In this document: positions 1-5,731 of the stretch, in pieces
How the letters are laid out: each line of letters begins with the position of its first letter
Numbering within the stretch: the stretch's first letter is position 1
Assembly: GCA_013205415.1 (NCBI GenBank)
Contig: JABMMY010000352.1
Coordinates: forward strand, 1-5,810
Direction of reading: 5' to 3'
Length of the DNA stretch: 5,810 bases
DNA from: Deltaproteobacteria bacterium
GTDB lineage: Bacteria > Bdellovibrionota > FAC87 > UBA2466
Program-made: the position numbers and the translations under genes
Notes under the pieces: generated by a model
Databases searched by the model: none
What the model was told of the DNA's origin: nothing
Seen by the model: only the letters and a program-made list of their open reading frames with translations

Positions 1-1
1 A

Positions 2-538
2 GCTACGGGAGATCTTTTGACAATTCTTGATGCTGATTTGACGATGCCGCCCGAAATGCTGATACGATTTTATCAAGCCTACTGTCAGGGAAAAGGAGAT
101 TTCATCAATGGCAGTCGACTTGTTTATCCGATGGCAACGGGTTCGATGCAGTTTTTAAACCATTTAGGAAATATCTTTTTTGCTAAAGCCTTAAGTTTTG
201 TGACCGATGTACAACTAACCGATTCATTGTGTGGGACAAAACTTGTTTCACGCAGGCATTATCAGATTATGAATCGTTGGTGTGAAAATTTCGGAGATTT
301 TGATCCTTTTGGAGATTTTGAATTGATATTTCCCGTAGCTGCGCTGGGGCTTGGAAGTATCGATGTCCCGGTTAGATATGAGGCTAGGACTTACGGAACT
401 ACCAATATCAGCCGCTTCCAACATGGGTGGCAACTTCTGAGAATGACATTGATCGGTTTTTTCACTTTCAAAATGGGAAGAATGCCGCAATTCCAAAAAA
501 GTCACTCCTCACCGGCATCAGAATTCAAGAGCTCTTGA
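2..538 (+). CDS. Family 2 glycosyltransferase, C-terminal part (5' end outside window)
   Basis: The frame is open from the window edge, so the N-terminus is missing; a TTG at 17 lies inside the domain and is not the true start. The visible 179 or so codons begin just before a DXD-type metal/nucleotide-sugar site, seen as ILDADLTMPPE (DAD encoded at about 29-37). This is followed by NGSRLVYPM, DSLCGTKLVSRRHY and FGDFDPFGDFELIF, then VPVRYEARTYGTTNISRF and an amphipathic or hydrophobic C-terminal helix (GWQLLRMTLIGFF). This order is typical of GT-A fold GT2 enzymes related to dolichyl-phosphate-mannose/polyprenyl-phosphate sugar synthases. They transfer a sugar from a nucleotide donor to a lipid or surface-polymer acceptor at the inner face of the membrane. 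The acidic GDFD/GDFE segment probably supplies the catalytic base (inference). The last residues, rich in Ser and Lys, look like a short cytoplasmic tail. The acceptor and sugar cannot be told. It converges with the minus-strand operon and is not part of it. Confidence 0.85.
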   Translation, partial: ATGDLLTILDADLTMPPEMLIRFYQAYCQGKGDFINGSRLVYPMATGSMQFLNHLGNIFFAKALSFVTDVQLTDSLCGTKLVSRRHYQIMNRWCENFGDFDPFGDFELIFPVAALGLGSIDVPVRYEARTYGTTNISRFQHGWQLLRMTLIGFFTFKMGRMPQFQKSHSSPASEFKSS

Positions 539-545
539 GATTTTT
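525..545 (+). terminator. Possible weak intrinsic terminator of the glycosyltransferase gene
   Basis: A perfect 14-base palindrome, TCAAGAGCTCTTGA (525-538), includes the glycosyltransferase stop codon and is followed after GA by five T (541-545). As RNA it can fold into a 5-pair stem with a 4-base loop. The stem is short and only moderately GC-rich, so termination would be weak. On the minus strand the same palindrome is not followed by a T-run, so it would not serve trmO well. No better terminator is visible between the two convergent genes. Confidence 0.35.
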
Positions 546-556
546 AATTCATGAAG

Positions 557-1285
557 TTATTTAAGAATAATGGCAAATACATAACAGGAACCCTGTCGAA
601 TCTGCCAATGAACGTCTATATTTAAAAGGCGAAAGGCAAATGTCATTCCTTCTGAGGAGGGTTCATCCATAGGAAAGGCTCTTTTTTGTGAAGTGGGCCG
701 AGGGTCCCATTCTAACATTTGTGTGATGAGTCTCTGCAAGCGAGGAAAGGCCTCTGTTTGGACATTTTTAATAATTTCTAAACTCTCTGCCGAAAAAGAA
801 ACTGCGAACTGTGCAATATCTCCCGTGGCCCAACCCTCATTGGCCGCGGCAATTCTATCGGCGAATGGGAGGTAAGGTTTGATGTCTAACACTGGAGTGC
901 CATCTAAGATATCAATGCCACTTAATGTGAGTTCAATACCATCGGGTGGCTCAAAGTTTATTTGCTCAAGCCGGACCGCAGACAGACCAATGGGATTGGG
1001 CCGATGGGGAGATCTAGAGGCGAAAACGCCGATCTTCTCAGGGGCATCGATTCTGGGAGGAGTGATCGTGGGACGCCAGCTTCGTTCCTCATGTTTGTGA
1101 AATAAAAAGATAACCCAGATATGACTAAATTTTTCCAGATGATTCAGGGCTGCAGGAAAGGCGGGGTTTGGATTTAATTTTAAAATACCACGCGCCTCCG
1201 TCATCATCATCGATTGTCTGGGAACACCAAACTTTTCTGTAAAACAGCTTCTTAAAAATCCAATGGGGGTGAAGGGTTGGGTCAT
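557..1285 (-). CDS. trmO: tRNA (N6-threonylcarbamoyladenosine37-N6)-methyltransferase TrmO (TsaA/YaeB family)
   Basis: TrmO uses S-adenosylmethionine to methylate t6A at position 37 of certain tRNAs (to m6t6A), which tunes decoding of ACY threonine codons; it is cytoplasmic. The start at 1285 gives 242 residues (the E. coli protein is about 235) beginning MTQPFTPIGFLRS. The family's signature segments are all present. RSPHRPNPIGLS lies at residues 91-102 and DILDGTPVLDIKPYLPFAD at about 125-143. The small C-terminal extension has DPRP at 194-197, a GMTFAF segment near 213-218 and V-HW near 225-227, as in proteobacterial full-length TrmO. Two facts fix the start: the ATG overlaps the upstream gene's TGA as ATGA, and GGGAG lies 8 bases before it. 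An in-frame TTG at 1300 adds five residues and overlaps that ribosome-binding site, so it is rejected. Translation is probably coupled to the pseudouridine synthase gene. No defects seen. Confidence 0.95.
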   Translation of the reverse strand: MTQPFTPIGFLRSCFTEKFGVPRQSMMMTEARGILKLNPNPAFPAALNHLEKFSHIWVIFLFHKHEERSWRPTITPPRIDAPEKIGVFASRSPHRPNPIGLSAVRLEQINFEPPDGIELTLSGIDILDGTPVLDIKPYLPFADRIAAANEGWATGDIAQFAVSFSAESLEIIKNVQTEAFPRLQRLITQMLEWDPRPTSQKRAFPMDEPSSEGMTFAFRLLNIDVHWQIRQGSCYVFAIILK

Positions 1286-2133
1286 GAGGTTAACTCCCAA
1301 AAAGGTTCCAAGGGTCCTAATTGTAAACCGGTACTATAAAGTGAAATCTTTTCGCAGCCGGGATATGTGTAAGGCATTAACTGCGTCGACCCATAGAGAA
1401 AATCTCCTATAATAGGCCTTCCCAAAGTGGCAAACTGTGCTCTAATCTGGTGCTGTTTTCCAGTGTGAAGAAGAACACGTGCCTTCCAATAATGTGGTGG
1501 CAGATCTGAGATAGGATTACAGGAAATGACCTCTAGAGAACAGGGTTTGGTGCCCGGTTCCTGTTTTAAAAACGCTGGAAATGGAGCTCTTCTGCGATTT
1601 CCCATGAAGTGGGTATGTATTCCAGTAGCGATAGGTTGCTCGATAATACAGTGATACTCTTTTGTGATCTCTTGGCCCTCCTGTTTTTTTTGAAACTCTT
1701 GGCAAAAGGAAAGATTTTTTCCCATGACCATCAACCCTGAAGTGGCGATGTCTAGACGATGAACCACCCAAAGTTTGATTCCTAGAAAAGTTTGTAAAAG
1801 GGCCAATACATTTTCTTTATTATTATCGCAGGTGGGGTGAACAGGAATGCCTGCAGGTTTGTTTATTATTAGATAGTCGGTGTGATTGGCAATAATTCTT
1901 TGTTTCCAATGAGAGTCTTCAGGAAAAAAACGCCGCGGGTTTCTATGGACTCTCAAGGCATCTCCACGCTGAAGTCCCATATTCTCGTCGCGGCGCTGTC
2001 GATTCACATACACCGAGCCAAGATTAACTAGCTGCTCAGCGTGAAGGGCACCTAAATAGGTACCTAACCAATCGACGAGCGAAGACTCTCGATGAATGCA
2101 AACATCCCAAGGAAAAGCGACAGGATCCGACAT
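1282..2133 (-). CDS. RluA-family pseudouridine synthase with N-terminal S4-like region
   Basis: Enzymes of this family convert specific uridines in rRNA or tRNA to pseudouridine, using a conserved aspartate and no cofactor; they act in the cytoplasm. In this 283-residue protein, residues about 15-63 resemble an S4 RNA-binding domain (VDWLGTYLG through RGDALRVHRNP). The catalytic domain follows: YLIINKPAGIPVHPT at 87-101, then HRLDIATSGLMV at 125-136, where D128 is the expected catalytic Asp. KEYHCII begins at 158, LLHTGKQHQIRAQF at 221-234, and LGRPIIGDFLYGS at 237-249. All key motifs are intact and the length is normal for the family. Which uridine is modified (RluA, RluC, RluD or TruC type) cannot be told, so no symbol is given. 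The ATG at 2133 follows the transporter stop by 8 bases and has no clear ribosome-binding site (only an A-rich AAAGA abutting it), so translation may depend on coupling. Its TGA overlaps the trmO start. Confidence 0.94.
   Translation of the reverse strand: MSDPVAFPWDVCIHRESSLVDWLGTYLGALHAEQLVNLGSVYVNRQRRDENMGLQRGDALRVHRNPRRFFPEDSHWKQRIIANHTDYLIINKPAGIPVHPTCDNNKENVLALLQTFLGIKLWVVHRLDIATSGLMVMGKNLSFCQEFQKKQEGQEITKEYHCIIEQPIATGIHTHFMGNRRRAPFPAFLKQEPGTKPCSLEVISCNPISDLPPHYWKARVLLHTGKQHQIRAQFATLGRPIIGDFLYGSTQLMPYTYPGCEKISLYSTGLQLGPLEPFWELTS
1294..1298 (-). promoter_or_regulatory. Shine-Dalgarno site of trmO
   Basis: GGGAG on the minus strand lies 8 bases upstream of the ATG at 1285 and inside the end of the preceding gene. 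Together with the ATGA stop-start overlap it decides the trmO start and suggests reinitiation-type coupling. Confidence 0.7.
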
Positions 2134-2141
2134 TCTTTAAG

Positions 2142-3260
2142 TCATACTCTAACTGAAACGTGGCCGTCTAGAAAATCGGGTGAGGGGGCACGAAAAAAAA
2201 CGAGGGGTTTGGGGCGACAAAGTCGCCCGGTATTAACACGGCCAATCGCCCAAACTCCAATCACAAGACAAAACATGCCCAGGACACCGCTCCAATAAAT
2301 ATCGAGGGTAAAGGACCGACTGAGTGTCACCGTTGCTAATGAGCCTATCCCTACCATGAGCTCCTTGAAAAAAAGATAGCCATCCTCCTTAGCAAGTCGA
2401 TCATATCGGCTCAGAGCACATTCACCGACGGTAAGTAACATAATCCAAATTACCGCTAGGCCAAGTTTTTCTACCTTAAGAATTCCAGGTAGAGCCAAGA
2501 CAAGCATGGTAGTGAAGGATAAAATGAGAGTCAGATGAGGAGCAGACCGGTCTAGCCATTTTAAAATGCGATGTTGTAAAAGAATGACAGCAAGACTATT
2601 TAAAATCATTAAAGATCCAAACCAAGGTGGCAGTCCTCCCATTGTTAAGATTAAATATTGTGGGAGAATAGCAAACATTCCGGTTAATTTAATTCCAGTG
2701 GCCACTCCGATGAGAGACCACCCCACTAAAGGCAGCCACTCCAACTTTTTTTGTTCTCGGCCCTTCGAGTCCCCTTTTATTTTGGTGTCTGTTAAGCCAT
2801 TCCAGTCCACCTTAAATGAAATGAAAAGTGCTATTATTAAAAGTACCGCCATGAGGGATAATGCCCACTCTCGCTTCATCATGGTCATCAGTAGTAATCC
2901 TGAAATCAGGCTTCCAATATTGAGTGAAACTTTATTATCAGCGGCTCCTTGACTGGTGTGGGCGGCCACATACTTTGCAAAATAACCCGATATCGCCATC
3001 CCTAGGGCTAGGATTCCAAGAGAAAAAGCATTGACGGAAAAAAGGGCTCCCACCGTTCCAAGCACACAAAGAGTGAGTGCCATTCTCATCGCCGTTGATA
3101 GTCCCATTCCTAGAAAAAGAGGGGCGGCAATGAGAAAGGCGCGATAGCCCACAGCAAGTACTAGATGAGCTTGGGTGTTGGCCCAAACATTGGCCTGTGC
3201 CAAAATAAAAAAAAGAGCCGCTGCCGAAAGGATTCTAATCCACATCATTTTGATTCGCAT
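2142..3260 (-). CDS. MFS-like multi-pass membrane transporter, probable exporter of the cluster product
   Basis: A 372-residue, very hydrophobic protein. I count about six membrane segments in the first half (near residues 7-27, 31-55, 60-75, 79-98, 112-128, 131-149). A charged central loop follows (150-174, with GDSKGREQKKLEW), then about six more segments (175-205, 208-228, 242-261, 266-285, 297-315, 320-340). It ends in a basic cytoplasmic tail of about 30 residues. The 6+6 layout with a charged middle loop is that of the major facilitator superfamily, though the classic motif A (GxLaDrxGrk) between helices 2 and 3 is not recognisable, so the family call rests mainly on topology. By position after an oxygenase and an ATP-grasp ligase, it probably exports their product and may give self-resistance (inference). 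The start at 3260 is chosen because GAGG lies 7 bases upstream; an ATG at 3248 forms an ATGA overlap with the ligase stop but has no ribosome-binding site. It overlaps the ligase gene by 16 bases. Confidence 0.8.
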   Translation of the reverse strand: MRIKMMWIRILSAAALFFILAQANVWANTQAHLVLAVGYRAFLIAAPLFLGMGLSTAMRMALTLCVLGTVGALFSVNAFSLGILALGMAISGYFAKYVAAHTSQGAADNKVSLNIGSLISGLLLMTMMKREWALSLMAVLLIIALFISFKVDWNGLTDTKIKGDSKGREQKKLEWLPLVGWSLIGVATGIKLTGMFAILPQYLILTMGGLPPWFGSLMILNSLAVILLQHRILKWLDRSAPHLTLILSFTTMLVLALPGILKVEKLGLAVIWIMLLTVGECALSRYDRLAKEDGYLFFKELMVGIGSLATVTLSRSFTLDIYWSGVLGMFCLVIGVWAIGRVNTGRLCRPKPLVFFRAPSPDFLDGHVSVRV

Positions 3261-4501
3261 GATTGTACCTCTAAAGAATTTAAAATTATCTCATCTGCCG
3301 CGTTTAAATCACTGAGTAGCGCTTCATAATTTGGATTTCGTAGAGCAACCATGGCAATAAAATCTGAATTATCTCTTGGTTCGGATAGCACCCTATCGCC
3401 TACCGATTTTAAAATAGTCAGGCGAAAATTATCCTTCCCAAAACGGGCCGCTAATTGAGCGGTCATTAATTCGTGAGGCAATGATTTTAGGCGCCCTGAA
3501 TTTTTAGAAATCACGGCACGAACTCCTGCAAAGGTTTTTGGTTTTAGTTCTAATGGGGATACTGAGGTCCCAGTACAGAGGTCGATCCAGCGGGTCCAAG
3601 GATTAAATTCTTCAAATGCCCAGCTAGCTAAATCCCAGATTCCCATTCCCGCAGGTCGTCGATTGGGCTCTACGCTTGCAATTCTATCATCGGGTAAAAG
3701 AAAAAACTCATGGTGGAAGGCGCCTCCATTGGAACCTAGATTCTTAAGAAGGGGCACCAAAACGCTGTGAACCTGCTGTGTAATTTCATCGCCCAGTGGG
3801 GCAGGAATGATGTGTTGATATTCTGCGCGAAAAGGTCCTGTGGTGGTAAATTTTTTGGTAATCCAGTAGGTTCCTCCGACGCCATCAAAACTATATTCAT
3901 CGGACCGACTTAAAATCTCCTCGCAGATCACCCCCTGAGTAAGTGAAGAGGAGAAGGATTGAAACCAAATTTCCAAATCGGCTAAGTTTTCTATCTTCAT
4001 ACACCCCCGACTATTACCCTCTGCAACCGGTTTCAAAAAGAAGGGCCCATGCTGTAAAAAAAACTCATTCACCTGGGCTCTCGATTGAGCTAACGCAAAG
4101 AAGGGCCTCTTATAGAATTTGGGGTCTACATCGGTCTTAGATTCAAGCTCTCTAAATGTATTTTTATTTAGCATTGCAAATGAGGTGGCACTATCATCCC
4201 CGAATAGATTTAATTGCTGGGCGATGTGAGCGGCTCCAATAACCCCCTTGTCGGAAAAAGGCAGGCACCCTATTAAGTTAAAGTCATTCACCCTAAGGTA
4301 GGATAATAATGAGGGTAACATGTGAGGGTCCTCCGGTTTGTGATCAAAGCAAAAAGGTGTGACCTCTAAATCTTCGGCAGTGATTCCCTCTTTGATAAGA
4401 AGTATTTCAGCTCCGGTTTTAACCTTAACTAGATTTTTAATCTTTAGGACATCATAGATTCGTGAATTATTATAACCAAATATTGCGACGATAGATTTCA
4501 T
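3245..4501 (-). CDS. ATP-grasp ligase, probable amino-acid/peptide ligase type
   Basis: ATP-grasp enzymes activate a carboxylate as an acyl phosphate with ATP and join it to an amine or other nucleophile; they are soluble. This protein has 418 residues. The N-terminal preATP-grasp region starts MKSIVAIFGYNNSR. LNKNTFRELE (111-120) matches the usual Lys-containing helix before the fold. GPFFLKPVAEGNSRGC (152-167) carries the ATP-binding lysine K157, and CEEILSRSDEYSFDG (193-207) has the hinge acids. HHEFFLL (263-269) plus SVEPNRRPAGMG (277-288) supply the expected Mg ligands E265, E278 and N280 and the phosphate-contacting arginines. The C-terminal part (about 315-418) resembles the extra domain of BacD-like L-amino-acid ligases, but the substrates cannot be read from the sequence. 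All catalytic residues appear intact. The start at 4501 has AGGAG 5 bases upstream and lies 18 bases after the oxygenase stop, so the two are almost certainly co-transcribed. Purine or biotin enzymes of the same fold are less likely given the neighbours. Confidence 0.9.
   Translation of the reverse strand: MKSIVAIFGYNNSRIYDVLKIKNLVKVKTGAEILLIKEGITAEDLEVTPFCFDHKPEDPHMLPSLLSYLRVNDFNLIGCLPFSDKGVIGAAHIAQQLNLFGDDSATSFAMLNKNTFRELESKTDVDPKFYKRPFFALAQSRAQVNEFFLQHGPFFLKPVAEGNSRGCMKIENLADLEIWFQSFSSSLTQGVICEEILSRSDEYSFDGVGGTYWITKKFTTTGPFRAEYQHIIPAPLGDEITQQVHSVLVPLLKNLGSNGGAFHHEFFLLPDDRIASVEPNRRPAGMGIWDLASWAFEEFNPWTRWIDLCTGTSVSPLELKPKTFAGVRAVISKNSGRLKSLPHELMTAQLAARFGKDNFRLTILKSVGDRVLSEPRDNSDFIAMVALRNPNYEALLSDLNAADEIILNSLEVQSCESK
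3268..3272 (-). promoter_or_regulatory. Shine-Dalgarno site of the transporter gene
   Basis: AGAGG on the minus strand lies 7 bases before the ATG at 3260, within the 3' end of the ATP-grasp gene. It favours 3260 over the alternative ATGs at 3248 and 3245. Confidence 0.6.
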
Positions 4502-4506
4502 GTGAA

Positions 4507-4511
4507 CTCCT
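4507..4511 (-). promoter_or_regulatory. Shine-Dalgarno site of the ATP-grasp gene
   Basis: A full AGGAG on the minus strand lies 5 bases before the ATG at 4501, in the 18-base gap after the oxygenase stop codon. It is the strongest ribosome-binding site in the window and suggests the ligase is well translated. Confidence 0.75.
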
Positions 4512-4519
4512 ATTAAATA

Positions 4520-5488
4520 TTATTTAGTGCCTTTGCTGCGAAATATAATTCGTGATGCAGTTCCATCGTAAAGCATCACTGGATTTAAAGAGGGTCTTCC
4601 ATGAAGGACCTTGTAATTTGAGATCACGCTGATACTTCCCTCGGTGGGAACACTGGTGTGAGGTTTTAAATGCGGTAAAGAAAGCCTCATTTTATTGAAA
4701 ATGAGTTGAGCTTTTTTATCGCAACACTTCATTCGTGGCCCTACCGTCTCACAAATTCTAAAATCAAGCCTCAAACCCATTCCCTCCTCGGAATCTCTTC
4801 TGAGAATATTCTTTGTGACCTTAATTCTTTTTCCCTCTACATTTTTTCCCGATAAAAAGGTGGCCTCAGAAAGAGCGAAATATCCTAGCTCCTCATCGGT
4901 AAGACACCGAGTAATATCTTTTAACATCCAAAACCAGGTGGCGGTGCGACTCGTATCTTTGCAGACGGTGAGACACATCATATTAATCGATTGCTCCTCG
5001 TAGAGATCGTCGGAGTGAGGACGAATGATGCCTAGTCCTCTGCCCCAGTCGGAGGTCATTGGGAGGTTGGATTGAGGAGAGAGTTCTTTGTGTTCTTCAT
5101 AGGGGTATTTAATATCTATGATGCCGGCGATTTCGGAAATGGCTTCGTGAACCAAGTGAGCTAGATCTTTATTGATAAAGGTAAAGGCATGTTTAAGAAG
5201 AAGGGCTGCGATGCGGGTTTTTTGTGACCCAATGGTTTTTAGGACCTCTAGGTGGGCGGGCTGCATTGTTTCTTTGATTAGCATGACCATAGAGGAGTGA
5301 GTGCACTCGGTGATGGGGGAATCTTTTCGATCTAGCCACCAGCGATTGATCCGATCTCCAAGATAGGAAACATCAAGTCGGAGTAAAGTTTCCTTTTCTA
5401 ATTCATCACGAACTATCGATCCCAATAGTTGAAGGTGATTTTGAGATTGTGATTCTGTCCATAACTCTATTTGATTGCTAATTGACAT
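4520..5488 (-). CDS. Fe(II)/2-oxoglutarate-dependent oxygenase, clavaminate synthase/AsnO/TauD-like
   Basis: Such enzymes use Fe(II), O2 and 2-oxoglutarate to hydroxylate (or desaturate) a small substrate, often a free amino acid; they are soluble. With the start chosen here the protein has 322 residues, beginning MSISNQIELWTES, close to the size of L-asparagine oxygenase AsnO. The iron-binding HxD is seen as RPHSDDLYEE (H158, D160). The distal histidine is in SNYKVLHGRPS (H296), and the arginine expected to hold 2-oxoglutarate is R313 in GTASRIIFR. The order, the HGR context and the H-to-R distance of 17 fit the AsnO/VioC/clavaminate synthase branch, whose members make hydroxylated amino acids for peptide natural products. 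Those relatives usually have Glu at the second iron ligand; here it is Asp. The frame stays open upstream to a TTG at 5596, but that part is Phe-rich with no ribosome-binding site, whereas AAGGA sits 6 bases before the ATG at 5488. It is the first gene of the operon; the substrate is unknown. Confidence 0.85.
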   Translation of the reverse strand: MSISNQIELWTESQSQNHLQLLGSIVRDELEKETLLRLDVSYLGDRINRWWLDRKDSPITECTHSSMVMLIKETMQPAHLEVLKTIGSQKTRIAALLLKHAFTFINKDLAHLVHEAISEIAGIIDIKYPYEEHKELSPQSNLPMTSDWGRGLGIIRPHSDDLYEEQSINMMCLTVCKDTSRTATWFWMLKDITRCLTDEELGYFALSEATFLSGKNVEGKRIKVTKNILRRDSEEGMGLRLDFRICETVGPRMKCCDKKAQLIFNKMRLSLPHLKPHTSVPTEGSISVISNYKVLHGRPSLNPVMLYDGTASRIIFRSKGTK

Positions 5489-5494
5489 GCCCAT

Positions 5495-5499
5495 TCCTT
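5495..5499 (-). promoter_or_regulatory. Shine-Dalgarno site that decides the oxygenase start
   Basis: AAGGA on the minus strand directly abuts an ATG at 5494, too close to serve it, and lies 6 bases before the ATG at 5488, an ideal spacing. The in-frame ATG at 5518 and TTG at 5596 have no comparable site. Confidence 0.65.
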
Positions 5500-5707
5500 T
5501 GCAAAGTTTCTTGGTCATTCTGCAAGTGATTTGCCAGAGAAAGAAAATCTGAAATGTAAAAAAAAAATCGGTATGGAAGATAAAAGTAGAATTCAAATGA
5601 GACTCTGCATAGCAAAAAGGAATAAAAAAGCAGAGGGCAGGGTGAGTTACCTAACTAGGGAATGGGAGACCTAAATATCTCCGGAATCGGGTTTCTTAGT
5701 CTCTTAG

Positions 5708-5720
5708 ACCGGAATCCGGT
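5708..5720. repeat. Perfect 13-base dyad, possible operator
   Basis: ACCGGAATCCGGT is a perfect inverted repeat of 6+6 bases around a single central base. Its left part, CCGGAATC, recurs at 5681-5688, 28 bases away, as CCGGAATCGG, which is itself almost a dyad. There is no T-run after it on either strand, so it does not look like a terminator. It ends 4 bases before TATAAAT (5725-5731), a good plus-strand -10 candidate, so a repressor or activator site is plausible. The dyad is certain; the role is inferred. Confidence 0.5.
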
Positions 5721-5724
5721 CCCC

Positions 5725-5731
5725 TATAAAT
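5725..5731 (+). promoter_or_regulatory. Candidate -10 box for a divergent plus-strand transcript
   Basis: TATAAAT matches the bacterial -10 consensus well and lies about 28 bases before the ATG at 5759. The only -35-like hexamer at a possible distance is TTAGAC (5704-5709), with a short 15-base spacer, and it overlaps the dyad. A weak or activator-dependent promoter is possible, but an AT-rich stretch without function cannot be excluded. Confidence 0.25.

Noticed and set aside
693..1100. Open frames on the plus strand opposite trmO
   Set aside because: They lie antisense to a well-recognised gene, resemble no family and have no supporting start signals.
1286..1300. TTG at 1300 as the trmO start
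   Set aside because: It overlaps the GGGAG site, and the ATG at 1285 has both that site and the ATGA overlap.
3243..3248. ATG at 3248 (ATGA overlap with the ligase stop) as the transporter start
   Set aside because: No ribosome-binding site at suitable spacing; the ATG at 3260 has GAGG 7 bases upstream. The difference is only four residues.
3943..5003. Short plus-strand open frames opposite the ligase and oxygenase genes
   Set aside because: Short, antisense to genes with intact motifs, and without a recognisable product.
5558..5567. T10 run on the minus strand as an intrinsic terminator
   Set aside because: No stem-loop precedes it on the minus strand; it follows an AT-rich stretch without inverted repeats.
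5489..5596. Phe-rich upstream extension of the oxygenase as a signal peptide or membrane anchor
   Set aside because: It would start from TTG with no ribosome-binding site, lacks a normal signal-peptide layout, and the AAGGA site points to the ATG at 5488. Close relatives of the enzyme are soluble.
5708..5720. Dyad ACCGGAATCCGGT as a terminator hairpin
   Set aside because: The spacer is a single base, so a tight hairpin would lose central pairs, and neither side is followed by a T-run.
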